Shown: positions 52,454 through 62,116 of the stretch, piece by piece
How the letters are laid out: the number at the start of each line of letters is the position of its first letter
How positions within the stretch are numbered: position 1 is the first letter of the stretch
Assembly: GCA_035376985.1 (NCBI GenBank)
Contig: DAOSSA010000002.1
Span: 1 to 64,000, forward strand
Reading direction: 5' to 3'
DNA from: Brevifilum sp029548365
GTDB taxonomy: Bacteria > Chloroflexota > Anaerolineae > Anaerolineales > Anaerolineaceae
Length of the DNA stretch: 64,000 nt
Notes under the pieces: generated by a model
The model's database searches: none
The model's input: the letters and a program-made list of their open reading frames with translations, nothing else
Told to the model about the DNA's origin: nothing
Position numbers and translations under genes: made by a program

Positions 52454-53044
52454 TTAGCGAATTTTTTTCAAACTCCCCAACATCAAATTGAAATTGTCGA
52501 GCGTCTCGTTATCTGGCTGATTATGAGGAAAGTTCGTGATAAAGGTAAAGTAAGCGCTTTTGGTTTCGAAGAAGTAGGTGGACATCTGCACCCTGCCTTT
52601 TGCGGATTCGATCAGGTGATTGAAGCGATGCACTTTGAGGTGATTAACGCGGAAAGTTTCGTGCCCTAAATACAGGGCGGTTTTACTTCCGTCATAGCTG
52701 AGCAGGATATCTTTGCCAGTGACATCAAAAAAAGCATCCCGGTCAAATGTGGAAACGTCTTTGATGTGGGCGATAAGGGTTACACAGTTTTGCTGATACG
52801 CAATCTCCTGTGTGGGGGTGCACTGTGGCGGAACGAGGGTCACCTCCCATTGGCCTGGATTGTCGCGGTTGGGCGCGTAATCGACCAACCAGCCCGGGGG
52901 AAGGCGGAACTCGATGTTAAGAGCGGGTTCCTGGTCGATGCGGAAGACCTTCCAATCCGCTGTTTCTTTGCTGGCGTTACAACTGGACAGGATCAGCAAG
53001 GACATCAGGCTGAAGATGAAGGTCAATATTTTTCGACGTTGCAT
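52454..53044 (-). CDS. Putative lipoprotein
   Basis: A 196-aa exported protein with a lipoprotein signal peptide: basic start MQRRK, a hydrophobic stretch, and a lipobox ending L-S-S-C at C22. The mature part is beta-rich (LNIEFRLPPGWLVDY; YFFETKSAYFTFITNFP) and resembles the PsbP/LpqN-like small lipoproteins that Anaerolineae carry in many copies. It is probably anchored on the outer face of the membrane. Stand-alone between tRNA-Lys and the S9 peptidase. Specific function unknown. Confidence 0.75.
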   Translation of the reverse strand: MQRRKILTFIFSLMSLLILSSCNASKETADWKVFRIDQEPALNIEFRLPPGWLVDYAPNRDNPGQWEVTLVPPQCTPTQEIAYQQNCVTLIAHIKDVSTFDRDAFFDVTGKDILLSYDGSKTALYLGHETFRVNHLKVHRFNHLIESAKGRVQMSTYFFETKSAYFTFITNFPHNQPDNETLDNFNLMLGSLKKIR

Positions 53045-53245
53045 ACGCTCCTCACTCTAATCCTTTTTAGGGGATACATGATAATAGTATAATGATGACA
53101 GACATTTGATCAGCGTGCCAGAACGCGGATTTGATCTGGCAGCACCAGTCAATTTTACCCCAATATTGTCCCTGGGGCAGAAGACGAGCCGGTGAACACC
53201 TGGCCTTTTGATCGGTTAAATTAATGCGAGTGAAAGGAAAACCTG

Positions 53246-55126
53246 ATGATGAAAGACAACAAACGGATCTTACGAGCCTTTGGTTTGTGGAAAAGCCAAA
53301 TTACGTCGGATTTGATGGCTGCCTCGATTGGTTTAACAGATCCCCAATGGGACACGGATGGTCAGACGCTGGTGTGGCGCGAGGAGCGTGCAGGCAAGGG
53401 CGTGCTGATGGCACAGCCCGTTGGACAGGCAGCCTACGAGCTTTCCGGCGCGTTGAATGTGCGCGGCGGTGTGGGCTACGGTGGCGGAGATTTCACCATT
53501 CGGGATGGGCTGGTCGTGTTTGCTGCCAGCGATGGGCGGCTTTACCGGCGCTCGCTGGGTGTGGGTTTCCCTGAACCAATTACGCCAGCTTTTGGCAGCG
53601 CGGCAGCGCCCCAGCTCTCGCCCGGAAACCGTTGGGTGGCTTTCATTCACACATATGAGGGTGCAGACATGCTGGCAGTGGTGGACAGCGCGGGGGTGGG
53701 CTGGTCGGTCAAACTGGCCCAGGGTGCGGATTTCTACATGCAGCCCGCCTGGCATCCGGATGGCGGCGCGATTGCCTGGATTGAATGGGATCACCCCAAC
53801 ATGCCCTGGGATGGAACCCGGCTGATGACCGCTGTTTTGGAGGGCACCCCACCGCGGATCGAGGCAGCCCAGCACCTGGACGGTGACGATGATGTTCCCA
53901 TTTTGCAGCCGGCCTTCTCTCCGAATGGACGCTACCTGAGTTATTTTAGCAACCAGGGTGAGTGGGATCAACTTGTGCTACGAAACCTGGAAACTGGCGA
54001 ATTATCGGTATTGGTCGATAACGCCACCCTGCTGAAACCCGCCTGGATTCAGGGCCTGGTGGTGCAGGCCTGGTCAGCGCACAGTGATCGGATTTTCTTC
54101 CTGCAGACCCGGTCGGGTGTGACCGAGCTTAACCAGGTGGATGTGGACACGGGCATGATTACTGGCGTGGATTTTGAGCCGTACACCCTGTTAAGCCAGC
54201 CCAATGTCCGAACCGATGGAGCGATTGCCCTGGTCGCCAGCTCGCCTGCTATCTCCTTACAGGTGATCAGCAAATCTGAAGAAAGCCTCCAGGTTCACCA
54301 GCGCAGCACAAGCGAAGCGATCCCATTGGCTGATTTACCACAGCCTTATGAAATCCAATGGACCGATGAAGATGGCGCGGCTGTGTACGGGATTTACTCC
54401 CCGCCCACCAGCAGCCTGTTCCAGGGAAAGGGTTTACCGCCGGTTATTGTTCATATCCATGGCGGACCGACCAGCAGCGTTATGGTGGGTTACGACCTGG
54501 AAGCGGCGTTCTTTACCAATCGGGGTTACGGTTACCTGGCGGTCAATTATCGCGGCAGTACGGGGTACGGACGAACCTACCGCGAAGCGCTGCGCGGCAA
54601 TTGGGGCGACCTGGACGTGGTTGACGCAGCCGGCGCAGCCCGGGCGTTGGTTGATCAGAACCTGGGCGACCCGGGTAAACTGGTGATTAAAGGCGGCAGC
54701 GCGGGCGGCTATACCGTCCTCAATACGCTGATCCGCTTCCCCGGGTTGTATAAAGCCGGAATCTGTGCTTATGGCGTGACGAACCTGTTCACCCTGGCGA
54801 TGGATACGCATAAATTTGAAGCGCGTTACACCGATTCGCTGGTCGGTCCCCTGCCAGAAGCGGCACAGAAATATCATGCCTGGTCGCCGGTGTTTCATGC
54901 TGATAAGATCAAAGATCCCGTGATCATTTTTCAGGGTGGGGAGGATAAGGTGGTGACCCCCAACCAGGCGGAGGAGATCGTGGAAGCGCTCAGGGCAAAG
55001 GGAGTGCCGCATGAATATCACCTGTATCCCGATGAAGGTCATGGTTTTCGCCAGGCGGAGACCCGTCGGGCGTATTACCAGGCGATCGAGCGCTTTTTAT
55101 GGCAGTATGTGGTGTTTAGTGGGTAG
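53246..55126 (+). CDS. S9-family prolyl-oligopeptidase-like peptidase
   Basis: A 626-aa peptidase. The N-terminal 340 residues form a beta-propeller of WD40/TolB-like blades (PQLSPGNRWVAFIHT; PAFSPNGRYLSYFS). The C-terminal alpha/beta hydrolase has the catalytic triad S485 (GGSAGGY), D567 (GGEDKVV) and H599 (DEGHGF). There is no signal peptide, so it is likely cytoplasmic. It cleaves short peptides after specific residues, typically dipeptidyl or acylaminoacyl. The start at 53246 follows GAAAGGA. The stop codon TAG falls inside the first unit of a heptamer repeat tract. Monocistronic. Confidence 0.92.
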   Translation: MMKDNKRILRAFGLWKSQITSDLMAASIGLTDPQWDTDGQTLVWREERAGKGVLMAQPVGQAAYELSGALNVRGGVGYGGGDFTIRDGLVVFAASDGRLYRRSLGVGFPEPITPAFGSAAAPQLSPGNRWVAFIHTYEGADMLAVVDSAGVGWSVKLAQGADFYMQPAWHPDGGAIAWIEWDHPNMPWDGTRLMTAVLEGTPPRIEAAQHLDGDDDVPILQPAFSPNGRYLSYFSNQGEWDQLVLRNLETGELSVLVDNATLLKPAWIQGLVVQAWSAHSDRIFFLQTRSGVTELNQVDVDTGMITGVDFEPYTLLSQPNVRTDGAIALVASSPAISLQVISKSEESLQVHQRSTSEAIPLADLPQPYEIQWTDEDGAAVYGIYSPPTSSLFQGKGLPPVIVHIHGGPTSSVMVGYDLEAAFFTNRGYGYLAVNYRGSTGYGRTYREALRGNWGDLDVVDAAGAARALVDQNLGDPGKLVIKGGSAGGYTVLNTLIRFPGLYKAGICAYGVTNLFTLAMDTHKFEARYTDSLVGPLPEAAQKYHAWSPVFHADKIKDPVIIFQGGEDKVVTPNQAEEIVEALRAKGVPHEYHLYPDEGHGFRQAETRRAYYQAIERFLWQYVVFSG

Positions 55127-55177
55127 TAGGTAGTTGGTAGTAGGTAGTGGGTAGCTGGTAGCTGGTAGTGGGTAGCT
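55122..55177. repeat. Heptamer tandem repeat (GGTAGNN x8)
   Basis: Eight contiguous 7-bp units of GGTAG plus TA, TT, TG or CT. The first unit includes the stop codon of the S9 peptidase. Typical of short tandemly repeated heptamers in genomes with replication slippage. Confidence 0.85.
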
Positions 55178-55213
55178 AACTGTATTGATGAACCCTTAAA
55201 TGGCCCGGGCGCC

Positions 55214-55241
55214 TGATTCCTGATTCCTAATTCCTAATTCC
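55214..55241. repeat. Heptamer tandem repeat (TRATTCC x4)
   Basis: Four clean 7-bp units (TGATTCC twice, TAATTCC twice), with degenerate copies continuing to about 55280 inside the 3' end of the CDF gene. Those encode its repetitive acidic tail (DQELGDQEAGD). Confidence 0.75.
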
Positions 55242-56167
55242 TAATCGCCTGCTTCCTGATCACCCAATTCCTGATCATCTTCATTCGGTTCCACATGAAC
55301 ATAGGCGCGGTCGACTTCGGGCAGGTTCTCTAAAGCTTCAATGATCCGATCTAAAATATCGTGAACTTCATCTAAAGTATCGTCACCGGGCAGGTTGATG
55401 TGTATATCGACAGCCAGTTTGGGGCCGACATATTCGCAGATCATATGATGGACGCTATGGTGACCATCGACGCTAAGGGCTGTGTCGATGATCTTCTGGC
55501 GCAATACCTCGTCAGGGCCAGCGCCGGTCAGGTAGGCAAAGTTTTCACGCCCGGCATCAAACGCGCCTCTGACGATCCATAGGGAGACCAGAAAACCGGC
55601 CAATGGGTCCAGCAGCGGGTGCAGGGTGCTGGAGCCGAGAATACCGATGAAGGCTGCCAGCGATGCCAGCACATCGTTGAGGTTATCTTTGGCAGAAACG
55701 CGCAGTGCTGGGCTGTTCGATTTTTGAGCGAGATTCTTGATCACCATAAACATGGCAGTCTTGATGGCTGCGCTGGCTAATAGAACCAGGATGGGCAGCC
55801 CGGGTTCGATCGCAGAACCCCCTGAAATGAACCTGCTGACGGATGAGCGCAGCGCTTCATAACCAGAAATCCCCATCATCAGAGCCATCGCCAGCCCGAC
55901 CATCGGTTCAAAACGGGCGTGGCCCTGCGGGTGTGATAAATCAGGGGGACGAAGCACCGCCTTGAGTGCAAATACCAGCGCGGCTGAGTAAATAAGATCG
56001 GAAATTGAATTCGCAGTGTCGGCATACAGGGCAGCGCTGCCGGTAAGGTAGGTAGCGACGCCTTTTCCAACGACTAAAACGGCATTTCCAACCAGGGTAA
56101 TGATCAGCGCGGTACGGAAGGTGGTTTCCTTAACGGGGTCGGGTTGATGGTCTCGTATTAATTGCAT
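55241..56167 (-). CDS. Cation diffusion facilitator (CDF) metal transporter
   Basis: A 308-aa CDF protein: six membrane helices in residues 20-215 with the metal-site motif YADTANSISD in helix 2 (the D and N/D positions are ligands) and HPQGHARFEP after it. A cytoplasmic domain with HHSVHHMICEYVG and VDIHINLPGD follows. It exports divalent metals such as Zn, Fe or Mn by proton antiport. The usual HxxxD of helix 2 is replaced by A-D-T-A-N, so the metal choice may differ from classical ZitB types. The C-terminal 16 residues are encoded by degenerate heptamer repeats and are probably not functional. Confidence 0.88.
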   Translation of the reverse strand: MQLIRDHQPDPVKETTFRTALIITLVGNAVLVVGKGVATYLTGSAALYADTANSISDLIYSAALVFALKAVLRPPDLSHPQGHARFEPMVGLAMALMMGISGYEALRSSVSRFISGGSAIEPGLPILVLLASAAIKTAMFMVIKNLAQKSNSPALRVSAKDNLNDVLASLAAFIGILGSSTLHPLLDPLAGFLVSLWIVRGAFDAGRENFAYLTGAGPDEVLRQKIIDTALSVDGHHSVHHMICEYVGPKLAVDIHINLPGDDTLDEVHDILDRIIEALENLPEVDRAYVHVEPNEDDQELGDQEAGD

Positions 56168-56283
56168 GGTAGTGGTTTTTTAAAGGTATCAACAATCCGA
56201 ATACAGATATTTAATCAACAAGAATTATAAGCCATTAATCCGCGCAGCCAAAGTGGATAAGTCGGCTGGCGATCGCCAGGAAT

Positions 56284-57261
56284 TTATCGCCGTCCTGTTG
56301 ATTGCGCAACGGCTTTGGGAAGAGGTTTGCCTTGCAATCCAGCGATGAGGTTGTCGACTGCCAGCAGGGACATCTGGTCTCGGGTGGGGCGGGTTGCACT
56401 GCCGATGTGAGGCAGGATCAGCGCGTTGGGCAGCTTGTAGAGGGGATGCGTTGGCGGCAGGGGTTCGGGGTCGGTCACGTCCAGGGCCGCATACCCGATC
56501 TGACCGGTTTCCAGCGCCAGTACCAGCGCATCGGTGTCGATCACAGGGCCGCGGGCAGCGTTGACCAGGACGGCGTGTGGTTTCATACTTTTTAACTGGT
56601 CGGCGCCAATCATCCCCGCGGTAGAAGGTGTCAAAGGCACATGCAGGCTGATGATGTCAGATTCTTTGAGGAGTGTTTCTAAAGTCACCCGTGTTGCCCC
56701 GAACTCCTGTTCACGTTCGGGATGACCGCTTATGTCGGTGAACAGGATGCGCATCTCAAAGCCCTGTGCCCGTCGAGCGAGGGCTTGCCCGATGCGCCCC
56801 ATACCGATGATCCCCAGGGTGGCGCCGTGAACGGACTCGCCGAGGAGGGTGGTCAGTCCCCAGGTTTGCCAGCGACCTGAACGGGCGTAATCGATGGCTT
56901 CACTCAGCCGACGGGCTGCTGCCAGGATCAATGCAAAGGTCAGATCAGCGGTGGCATCGGTCAGCAGATCAGGGGTATGACCTACCGGGATGCCGCGCGC
57001 GTCTGCGGCTTGCAGATCGATGTTATCCACCCCGACGGCCACCTGGCTGATAACCTTCAAGTTTTCAGCCTGGTTGATCAACCGGGCATCGATGGTGTCG
57101 GTCAGAAGGCAGATCAACCCAGCGACATGACGGGTCTTTTCCAGCAAGGTTTCATAGGGCGGGGGAGTGTCTTCCGGCCAGTATTCGGGTGTGCAAAATG
57201 TGTTCAGTTTTTCTTCGGCAATGGGAGTCAGGTGACGGGTGACGAAAACTGAAAGAGACAT
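56284..57261 (-). CDS. D-isomer-specific 2-hydroxyacid dehydrogenase
   Basis: A 325-aa NAD(P)-dependent dehydrogenase. The cofactor loop is GMGRIG (in LGIIGMGRIGQALARRA, around residue 150). The catalytic Arg lies in VNAARGPVID, with the usual Glu downstream and the His in LPHIGSAT. The overall pattern is that of glyoxylate/hydroxypyruvate reductases (GyaR type). It reduces a 2-keto acid to the D-hydroxy acid. No neighbouring pathway genes indicate the substrate. Stand-alone on the minus strand. Confidence 0.9.
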   Translation of the reverse strand: MSLSVFVTRHLTPIAEEKLNTFCTPEYWPEDTPPPYETLLEKTRHVAGLICLLTDTIDARLINQAENLKVISQVAVGVDNIDLQAADARGIPVGHTPDLLTDATADLTFALILAAARRLSEAIDYARSGRWQTWGLTTLLGESVHGATLGIIGMGRIGQALARRAQGFEMRILFTDISGHPEREQEFGATRVTLETLLKESDIISLHVPLTPSTAGMIGADQLKSMKPHAVLVNAARGPVIDTDALVLALETGQIGYAALDVTDPEPLPPTHPLYKLPNALILPHIGSATRPTRDQMSLLAVDNLIAGLQGKPLPKAVAQSTGRR

Positions 57262-57468
57262 GGCTTTTACTCCTATTCGTACAGGTGTTGTTAATCTTTA
57301 TTGTACCTGCATGTTTTTCATCAGACGAAAGGAAATAAATCAAGACACCAGCAGGCTTACCCAGGGCGTTTTAAGAAAAAGAGCAACCCGACCGGATTTT
57401 GCATGACCCGAATTAATTTGTTTCACAGCAATTGAAAATGGAATATAATCGCTAGTTGAGGTGTGTTT

Positions 57469-58851
57469 ATGTTTAAGAACATAAAAAATGTCCTGGTCAA
57501 ACTTTTCGTGGCCATATTGATCATTTCAGCTCCGATAATGGAATTGTCCATCCTGCCGGTTTCGGCTGAGGGAAACACGGTTAATGTTTACTTCTTTGAA
57601 GGCGAAGGTTGTCCGCATTGTGCCATGACTCGTGAATTCTTAATCAGCCTGTCAGAGCAAGATGAGCGCATCGTCATCCATGAATTTGAGGTCTACTACA
57701 ACCTTGAAGATCGGGAAATTTTCGTCGAATTTGCTGCTGTGCATGGCTTTGAACCGGCATACGTCCCGACAACCTTCATCGGAAACCAGTACTGGGTTGG
57801 TTTTACCGAAGCAATCCAAGGGGAAATCTTACAAAAAATCCAGTACTGCCTGGTGAATGATTGTGTCGATCATGGCGTCAATATTCTGCCGCCGGGGACA
57901 TTTCTCGAGCAACCGCTGCCCGAAGCCCCCCCAATCCTGGAAGAGCCGGAGATACAAGAGCCTGAGTTGCAAGAACCGAATCAGGAAGAATTGATTATTA
58001 ATTTGCCCTTCATCGGGAAGGTCAACCTCGCTGATAAATCTCTGTTGTTGAGCACCCTGTTGATCGCCCTGGTCGATGGGTTTAACCCCTGTTCGATCTG
58101 GGTGCTTTCGTTGCTGCTGGCGATCACATTAAATACCCGCTCGCGGAAAAAGGTGCTCATCATTGGCTTGGTGTTCATTTTTGTAACAGGCTTTGTTTAT
58201 GCGCTGTTCATCAGCGGCCTGTTCACGGTATTCACTTTTGTCGGGTATGTTGGTTGGATTCAAATTATTGTGGCTGTGTTTGCGTTATTCTTTGCCCTGG
58301 TGAACATCAAGGATTATTTCTGGTACAAAGAGGGCGTTTCTTTTACGATCAGCGATGAGAAAAAGCCAGGTATTTACAAGGGCATACGCAAGATTATGAA
58401 CGCTGAAGAAAATATTTGGGCGTTGATCGGCGCCACGGTGGTTTTAGCAGCAGGCGTCTCCCTGGTGGAATTCTCCTGCACCGCCGGTTTCCCGGTGATC
58501 TGGACAAATTTACTCGTGGTTCATGAGGTCACTGGACTGGCGTTTTTGGGTTTCCTGCTGGTTTATATGCTGGTGTATCAGATGGATGAACTGGCGATCT
58601 TCCTTACCGCTGTGTTTACCCTGAGGAAGTCAAAAATGGAAGAAAAGTATGGCCGCATCCTCAAGTTGCTGGGCGGGATGTTGATGTTATCCCTGGCTAT
58701 CGTGATGTTGATTGACCCGGCTTTGATGAATAATATCGGCAGCTCCTTGCTGGTGTTTGGCGTGGCGTTTGGCGTAACAGGGTTGATCTTGCTGATTCAC
58801 CAGGTGCTCCTGCCAAAAATCAAACAGCGGACCCATCAATCCGGGGAATAA
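57469..58851 (+). CDS. Glutaredoxin-like domain fused to CcdA/DsbD-type membrane protein
   Basis: A 460-aa protein: signal peptide (about 1-30), then a periplasmic or extracytoplasmic thioredoxin-fold domain with C-P-H-C (EGCPHCAMTREF, near residue 50), an acidic/Pro linker (about 155-180), and a membrane domain with CcdA-like cysteines (GFNPCSIWVL and FSCTAGFPV). The cysteines of the membrane domain should pass electrons from the cytoplasm to the outer CxxC. It may serve disulfide isomerisation or cytochrome c maturation. The start is the ATG at 57469, behind GAGG; a GTG 6 bp upstream is less good. Single gene. Confidence 0.85.
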   Translation: MFKNIKNVLVKLFVAILIISAPIMELSILPVSAEGNTVNVYFFEGEGCPHCAMTREFLISLSEQDERIVIHEFEVYYNLEDREIFVEFAAVHGFEPAYVPTTFIGNQYWVGFTEAIQGEILQKIQYCLVNDCVDHGVNILPPGTFLEQPLPEAPPILEEPEIQEPELQEPNQEELIINLPFIGKVNLADKSLLLSTLLIALVDGFNPCSIWVLSLLLAITLNTRSRKKVLIIGLVFIFVTGFVYALFISGLFTVFTFVGYVGWIQIIVAVFALFFALVNIKDYFWYKEGVSFTISDEKKPGIYKGIRKIMNAEENIWALIGATVVLAAGVSLVEFSCTAGFPVIWTNLLVVHEVTGLAFLGFLLVYMLVYQMDELAIFLTAVFTLRKSKMEEKYGRILKLLGGMLMLSLAIVMLIDPALMNNIGSSLLVFGVAFGVTGLILLIHQVLLPKIKQRTHQSGE

Positions 58852-59015
58852 TCATAAGCTCTGCCCAACCCGGAAGAAGTAAAAACACCCATCTTTTCTC
58901 CTGGATAGAAAATTCACCCTGGTCGAATAAACAACCTATCGCCAATCCTTCGAAAAAAGGTCTTGCTTTTTAACCTGATTATCTACTATAACAGAGATAA
59001 GGATTGGAGGATGAT

Positions 59016-59891
59016 ATGCCTGATCAGCTTAAATACTGGTATGAGCGTATCCATAGCGTGATGCCCGACCTGGAAATTGCGGCGTATGAACTTCACCAGG
59101 AAGGTTTGATTAATGATGTATTGATCGTCAACAACGAGTGGGTGTTTCGATTCGTCAAATCGAACTGGGCCAGGGAATTAATGGAAAACGAAGATCGCCT
59201 GATGTCTTTTCTGGGTCCAAGGTTGCCGCTATCCATACCCAAACCGGTCATCCATGAAGATGGGGTGCTGGTTTATCAACACCTGGTTGGTGAACATTTT
59301 TTACGCCAGGTCTGGGAACGAGCGGAAGAAAACGACAAGCAGGCTTACAGCGACCAACTGGGCGGTTTTTTATATCAACTGCACCATGTTGATCCTGGAG
59401 AATTGGATTGGGATGTGCTGCATAGTTACGCACCGGTTACCAGGGAAACCTGGTTCGAGATCTACGACCGTGTGGTTGACCAGATTTACCCCCTGCTGCT
59501 TTCACACCAGATCGAATGGGTTGAGGACCTGTTCAATCCAGCTTTGACGAATTTGGATTTCTTCAATTTTGATCCTGTTCTGGTACATGGCGACCTGGCG
59601 CCGTATCACATCCTTTACGATCCTGACAGGAGCCGGTTGACCGCCGTGATCGACTTTGGTGTGGCTGGCTTGGGTGATCCAGCGACTGACCTGGGGAGCT
59701 TGTTGAATTACTATGGCGAGTCCCTGGTATCGCAATTCGAGAGGACCTACCCTGACCTGCAGAAGATATTGGGGCGAGCGCGTTTTTATGCCCAGGCGGT
59801 TGAGCTGCAATGGGTCTTGTTGGGGCTTGAATCAGGGGAAAAATACTGGTACACCTCTCACCTGGGAGGTGCGCGAAATATTTGGAATTAG
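59016..59891 (+). CDS. Aminoglycoside phosphotransferase (APH)-family kinase
   Basis: A 291-aa kinase-like protein. The start at 59016 follows GGAGG at 5 bp. Catalytic loop HGDLAPYHIL with H191-G-D193 (the usual Asn is His here) and the metal-binding DFG at D213 (VIDFGVAG), followed by DPATDLG. This is the APH/choline-kinase family. Members phosphorylate aminoglycosides, macrolides, homoserine or sugars; nothing here proves antibiotic resistance. The N-terminal ATP site Lys is in FRFVKS. Monocistronic. Confidence 0.85.
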   Translation: MPDQLKYWYERIHSVMPDLEIAAYELHQEGLINDVLIVNNEWVFRFVKSNWARELMENEDRLMSFLGPRLPLSIPKPVIHEDGVLVYQHLVGEHFLRQVWERAEENDKQAYSDQLGGFLYQLHHVDPGELDWDVLHSYAPVTRETWFEIYDRVVDQIYPLLLSHQIEWVEDLFNPALTNLDFFNFDPVLVHGDLAPYHILYDPDRSRLTAVIDFGVAGLGDPATDLGSLLNYYGESLVSQFERTYPDLQKILGRARFYAQAVELQWVLLGLESGEKYWYTSHLGGARNIWN

Positions 59892-59994
59892 ATCGTTAAG
59901 CTCTTTTCAGCCTTGTTTTGCGAAAGAAAAAGGACGGCGGGTTCTTAACGCTACCGATTATTTTCGCTGCATCAGGGGATCCGTAAGCTGTGTT

Positions 59995-61539
59995 CTACTC
60001 CCTGGCTTTTTTGATCAGAGACTGCTTCAGATCCCAGAGTTTTTTAGAGAGCGAAACATGATAAATATGTGGGTTCATGATCCGCAGCACACCCGGATCA
60101 AGAAGGTCGATATCAGCCTGGCGCAATGCCCGCATGTGTTCGAAGGTGGGCGTTGTGTAGATCCTGCGTCCGGACATGATGACCGGCTCCAGCAGTCTTT
60201 CAACACGATCAATTTCATCCCGGGCAAGCAGACGGCGTTTGGTAGCCATGGTGGGGTGGCGCAATTCAAGTGAAGATTGATCGCAAATATCTTCGTCATG
60301 CAGGGCAACCAGGTCAGCGGTGGCTTTTCCACGCTGATCATAGATTCGCCAGGCGCGTTTATTGCCCGGGTTGAGGGTTTTCGCCTCATTTTCAGAAATC
60401 TTCAGGGTGGGGATCCATTCTCCCTGCTGGTTGATAGCCACCAGTTTAAAGACGCCATCCAGGGCTGAGTTACCGGTTGAGGTGATTAAATGTGTGCCAA
60501 CGCCATAAGTTAAGCGTTTGAGCAGATGATTTGGATCGACACCGTAGTACTCGGCTTCTTCCTGGATTTGGGTGATGATCTGCCAGATGACCAGCTCATC
60601 GAGGTCGTTGGAGAGCACAATGGAGACATCTGGAAAGCCGGCGTCATTGAGCATTTTTGCCGCCAGGATGCTCAGGTGTGCCAGGTCTCCGGAATCGAGC
60701 CGAATGCCTATCGGTCGGTGGCCCTTGTGCTTGAGCTCTTCAAAGACCCGGATGGCGTTGGGAACCCCGGATTGGATGGTATCGATGGTGTCTACCAGCA
60801 GCAGGCAGTCATCGGGGTAAATCTCGGCATAAGCACGGAAAGCAGCCAGTTCACCCTCACCCATGCCCAAAAATACCTGGACCATGCTGTGGGCGTGGGT
60901 ACCCTTGGGTGTGAAACCGAAGATGTGTGATGCGCCCACGTTGGAGGAAAAATCGGCGCCACCGATGAGTGCGGCGCGCGCGCCAGCGATAGCACCCAGG
61001 CTTTGAGCACGACGAAGGCCAAATTCTAACAAAACCTGGCCGCGGCCGCTTTGCTTGATGCGTGCGGCTTTGGTTGCAATCAGCGTTTGATAATTAGCGA
61101 TGTTCAGCAGTCCGGTTTCGATGATCTGTCCGACGGCCAGGGGACCCTCTACCACATGGATGGGCACATTGGGATGGATGACCCTGCCTTCGGCGATGGC
61201 ATACAGGTTGATGGATTTTGCGTCGAAGTCATTACTCAGCCAGTGTAAAAAGTCATCTCCAAAGAGCTGACGTCCTGATGAGCTTTTTTGTGATCGCAGG
61301 TATTGAATCTCTTCTTTTCCGAAAACCACCTGGTCAAGCCAATCGAGGATTGAATCAAGACCAGCATTGATGCAATAACCTGCTTTATGGAAGCCATAAT
61401 CGGGATTGCTGCGGTAAAAATGGTCGAATTGTGCTTTTGTCTCGTGCAATCCCATGCGGTAGTACAGTTGCGCCATGGTCAACTGGTATTGATCCGTCAT
61501 CAAAGCCCCGCTGGCGTGTTTTAATTCATGAAATTTCAT
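59995..61539 (-). CDS. pncB: Nicotinate phosphoribosyltransferase
   Basis: A 514-aa enzyme of NAD salvage that makes nicotinate mononucleotide from nicotinate and PRPP. Family marks are the N-terminal LMTDQYQLTMAQ (13-24), the LDSGDL motif of the PRPP-binding barrel, and GVGTHLITS. The length fits the long bacterial/eukaryotic NAPRTase class. AGGA precedes the ATG at 61539. The OsmC gene lies 27 bp upstream, so the two may be co-transcribed. Cytoplasmic. Confidence 0.93.
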   Translation of the reverse strand: MKFHELKHASGALMTDQYQLTMAQLYYRMGLHETKAQFDHFYRSNPDYGFHKAGYCINAGLDSILDWLDQVVFGKEEIQYLRSQKSSSGRQLFGDDFLHWLSNDFDAKSINLYAIAEGRVIHPNVPIHVVEGPLAVGQIIETGLLNIANYQTLIATKAARIKQSGRGQVLLEFGLRRAQSLGAIAGARAALIGGADFSSNVGASHIFGFTPKGTHAHSMVQVFLGMGEGELAAFRAYAEIYPDDCLLLVDTIDTIQSGVPNAIRVFEELKHKGHRPIGIRLDSGDLAHLSILAAKMLNDAGFPDVSIVLSNDLDELVIWQIITQIQEEAEYYGVDPNHLLKRLTYGVGTHLITSTGNSALDGVFKLVAINQQGEWIPTLKISENEAKTLNPGNKRAWRIYDQRGKATADLVALHDEDICDQSSLELRHPTMATKRRLLARDEIDRVERLLEPVIMSGRRIYTTPTFEHMRALRQADIDLLDPGVLRIMNPHIYHVSLSKKLWDLKQSLIKKARE

Positions 61540-61566
61540 TTTATTTCCTAAACAATCAAGAATGGG

Positions 61567-61983
61567 CTATTCGGATATCACACGAATGCCATTTTCGAGC
61601 AATCGCCTGATCGAGCAAGCTTTAGCAACCTGGTGCAGGCGCCTGAGCTGGGACTCATCTAAATCGCCTTCAAAATCAACCTTTTCGCGGATGACCTCTT
61701 CATATGTATCGTCTATCTCGCAATCTTCACAATCGTCGGCAAACACGCGCGCAAAGGACGTATCGACGGTGACCCCACGAAGCGGGATGCCGTGGTTGTG
61801 GGCATAGGTGTTGAGCACAATCGCCGTGCAGGCGCCCAGGCTGGCCAGAAGCATGCCATAGGGCGTCAGGTTATGAAGATGCATCACGGTTTCAACGACG
61901 CTGGTGTCATCCTCGCCGGGGTCGGCAGCTCGAAAGTCGGTTCGATAGGTTTTATCCTGGTAAACAACCACGCGTTCAGCCAT
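61567..61983 (-). CDS. OsmC-family peroxiredoxin-like protein
   Basis: A 138-aa OsmC fold protein with the two redox cysteines expected for organic hydroperoxide reduction: C52 (SLGACTAIVL) and C123 (AKACSIRRLL). An unusual D-D-C-E-D-C-E-I stretch (83-90) adds two more cysteines on an acidic loop. It probably reduces fatty-acid or other hydroperoxides in the cytoplasm. Its stop is 27 bp before the pncB start, suggesting co-transcription. Confidence 0.88.
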   Translation of the reverse strand: MAERVVVYQDKTYRTDFRAADPGEDDTSVVETVMHLHNLTPYGMLLASLGACTAIVLNTYAHNHGIPLRGVTVDTSFARVFADDCEDCEIDDTYEEVIREKVDFEGDLDESQLRRLHQVAKACSIRRLLENGIRVISE

Positions 61984-62116
61984 AAGACAGTCCTTTCGTT
62001 ATGTTAAAATTGACGTTACCCGTTAATTATAGGAGATAAAAACCGGAAATCAAACTCCAGTCCCGGGAAAAAGGGAGATCGATGAGACAATCTTCGACGG
62101 GTGGTCAGTGCCTTCG

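Noticed and set aside
55122..55241. CRISPR array
   Set aside because: The repeats are contiguous 7-bp units without spacers, and there are no cas genes.
59016..59891. Aminoglycoside resistance gene
   Set aside because: Only the general APH fold is supported; the catalytic Asn is replaced and no resistance context exists.
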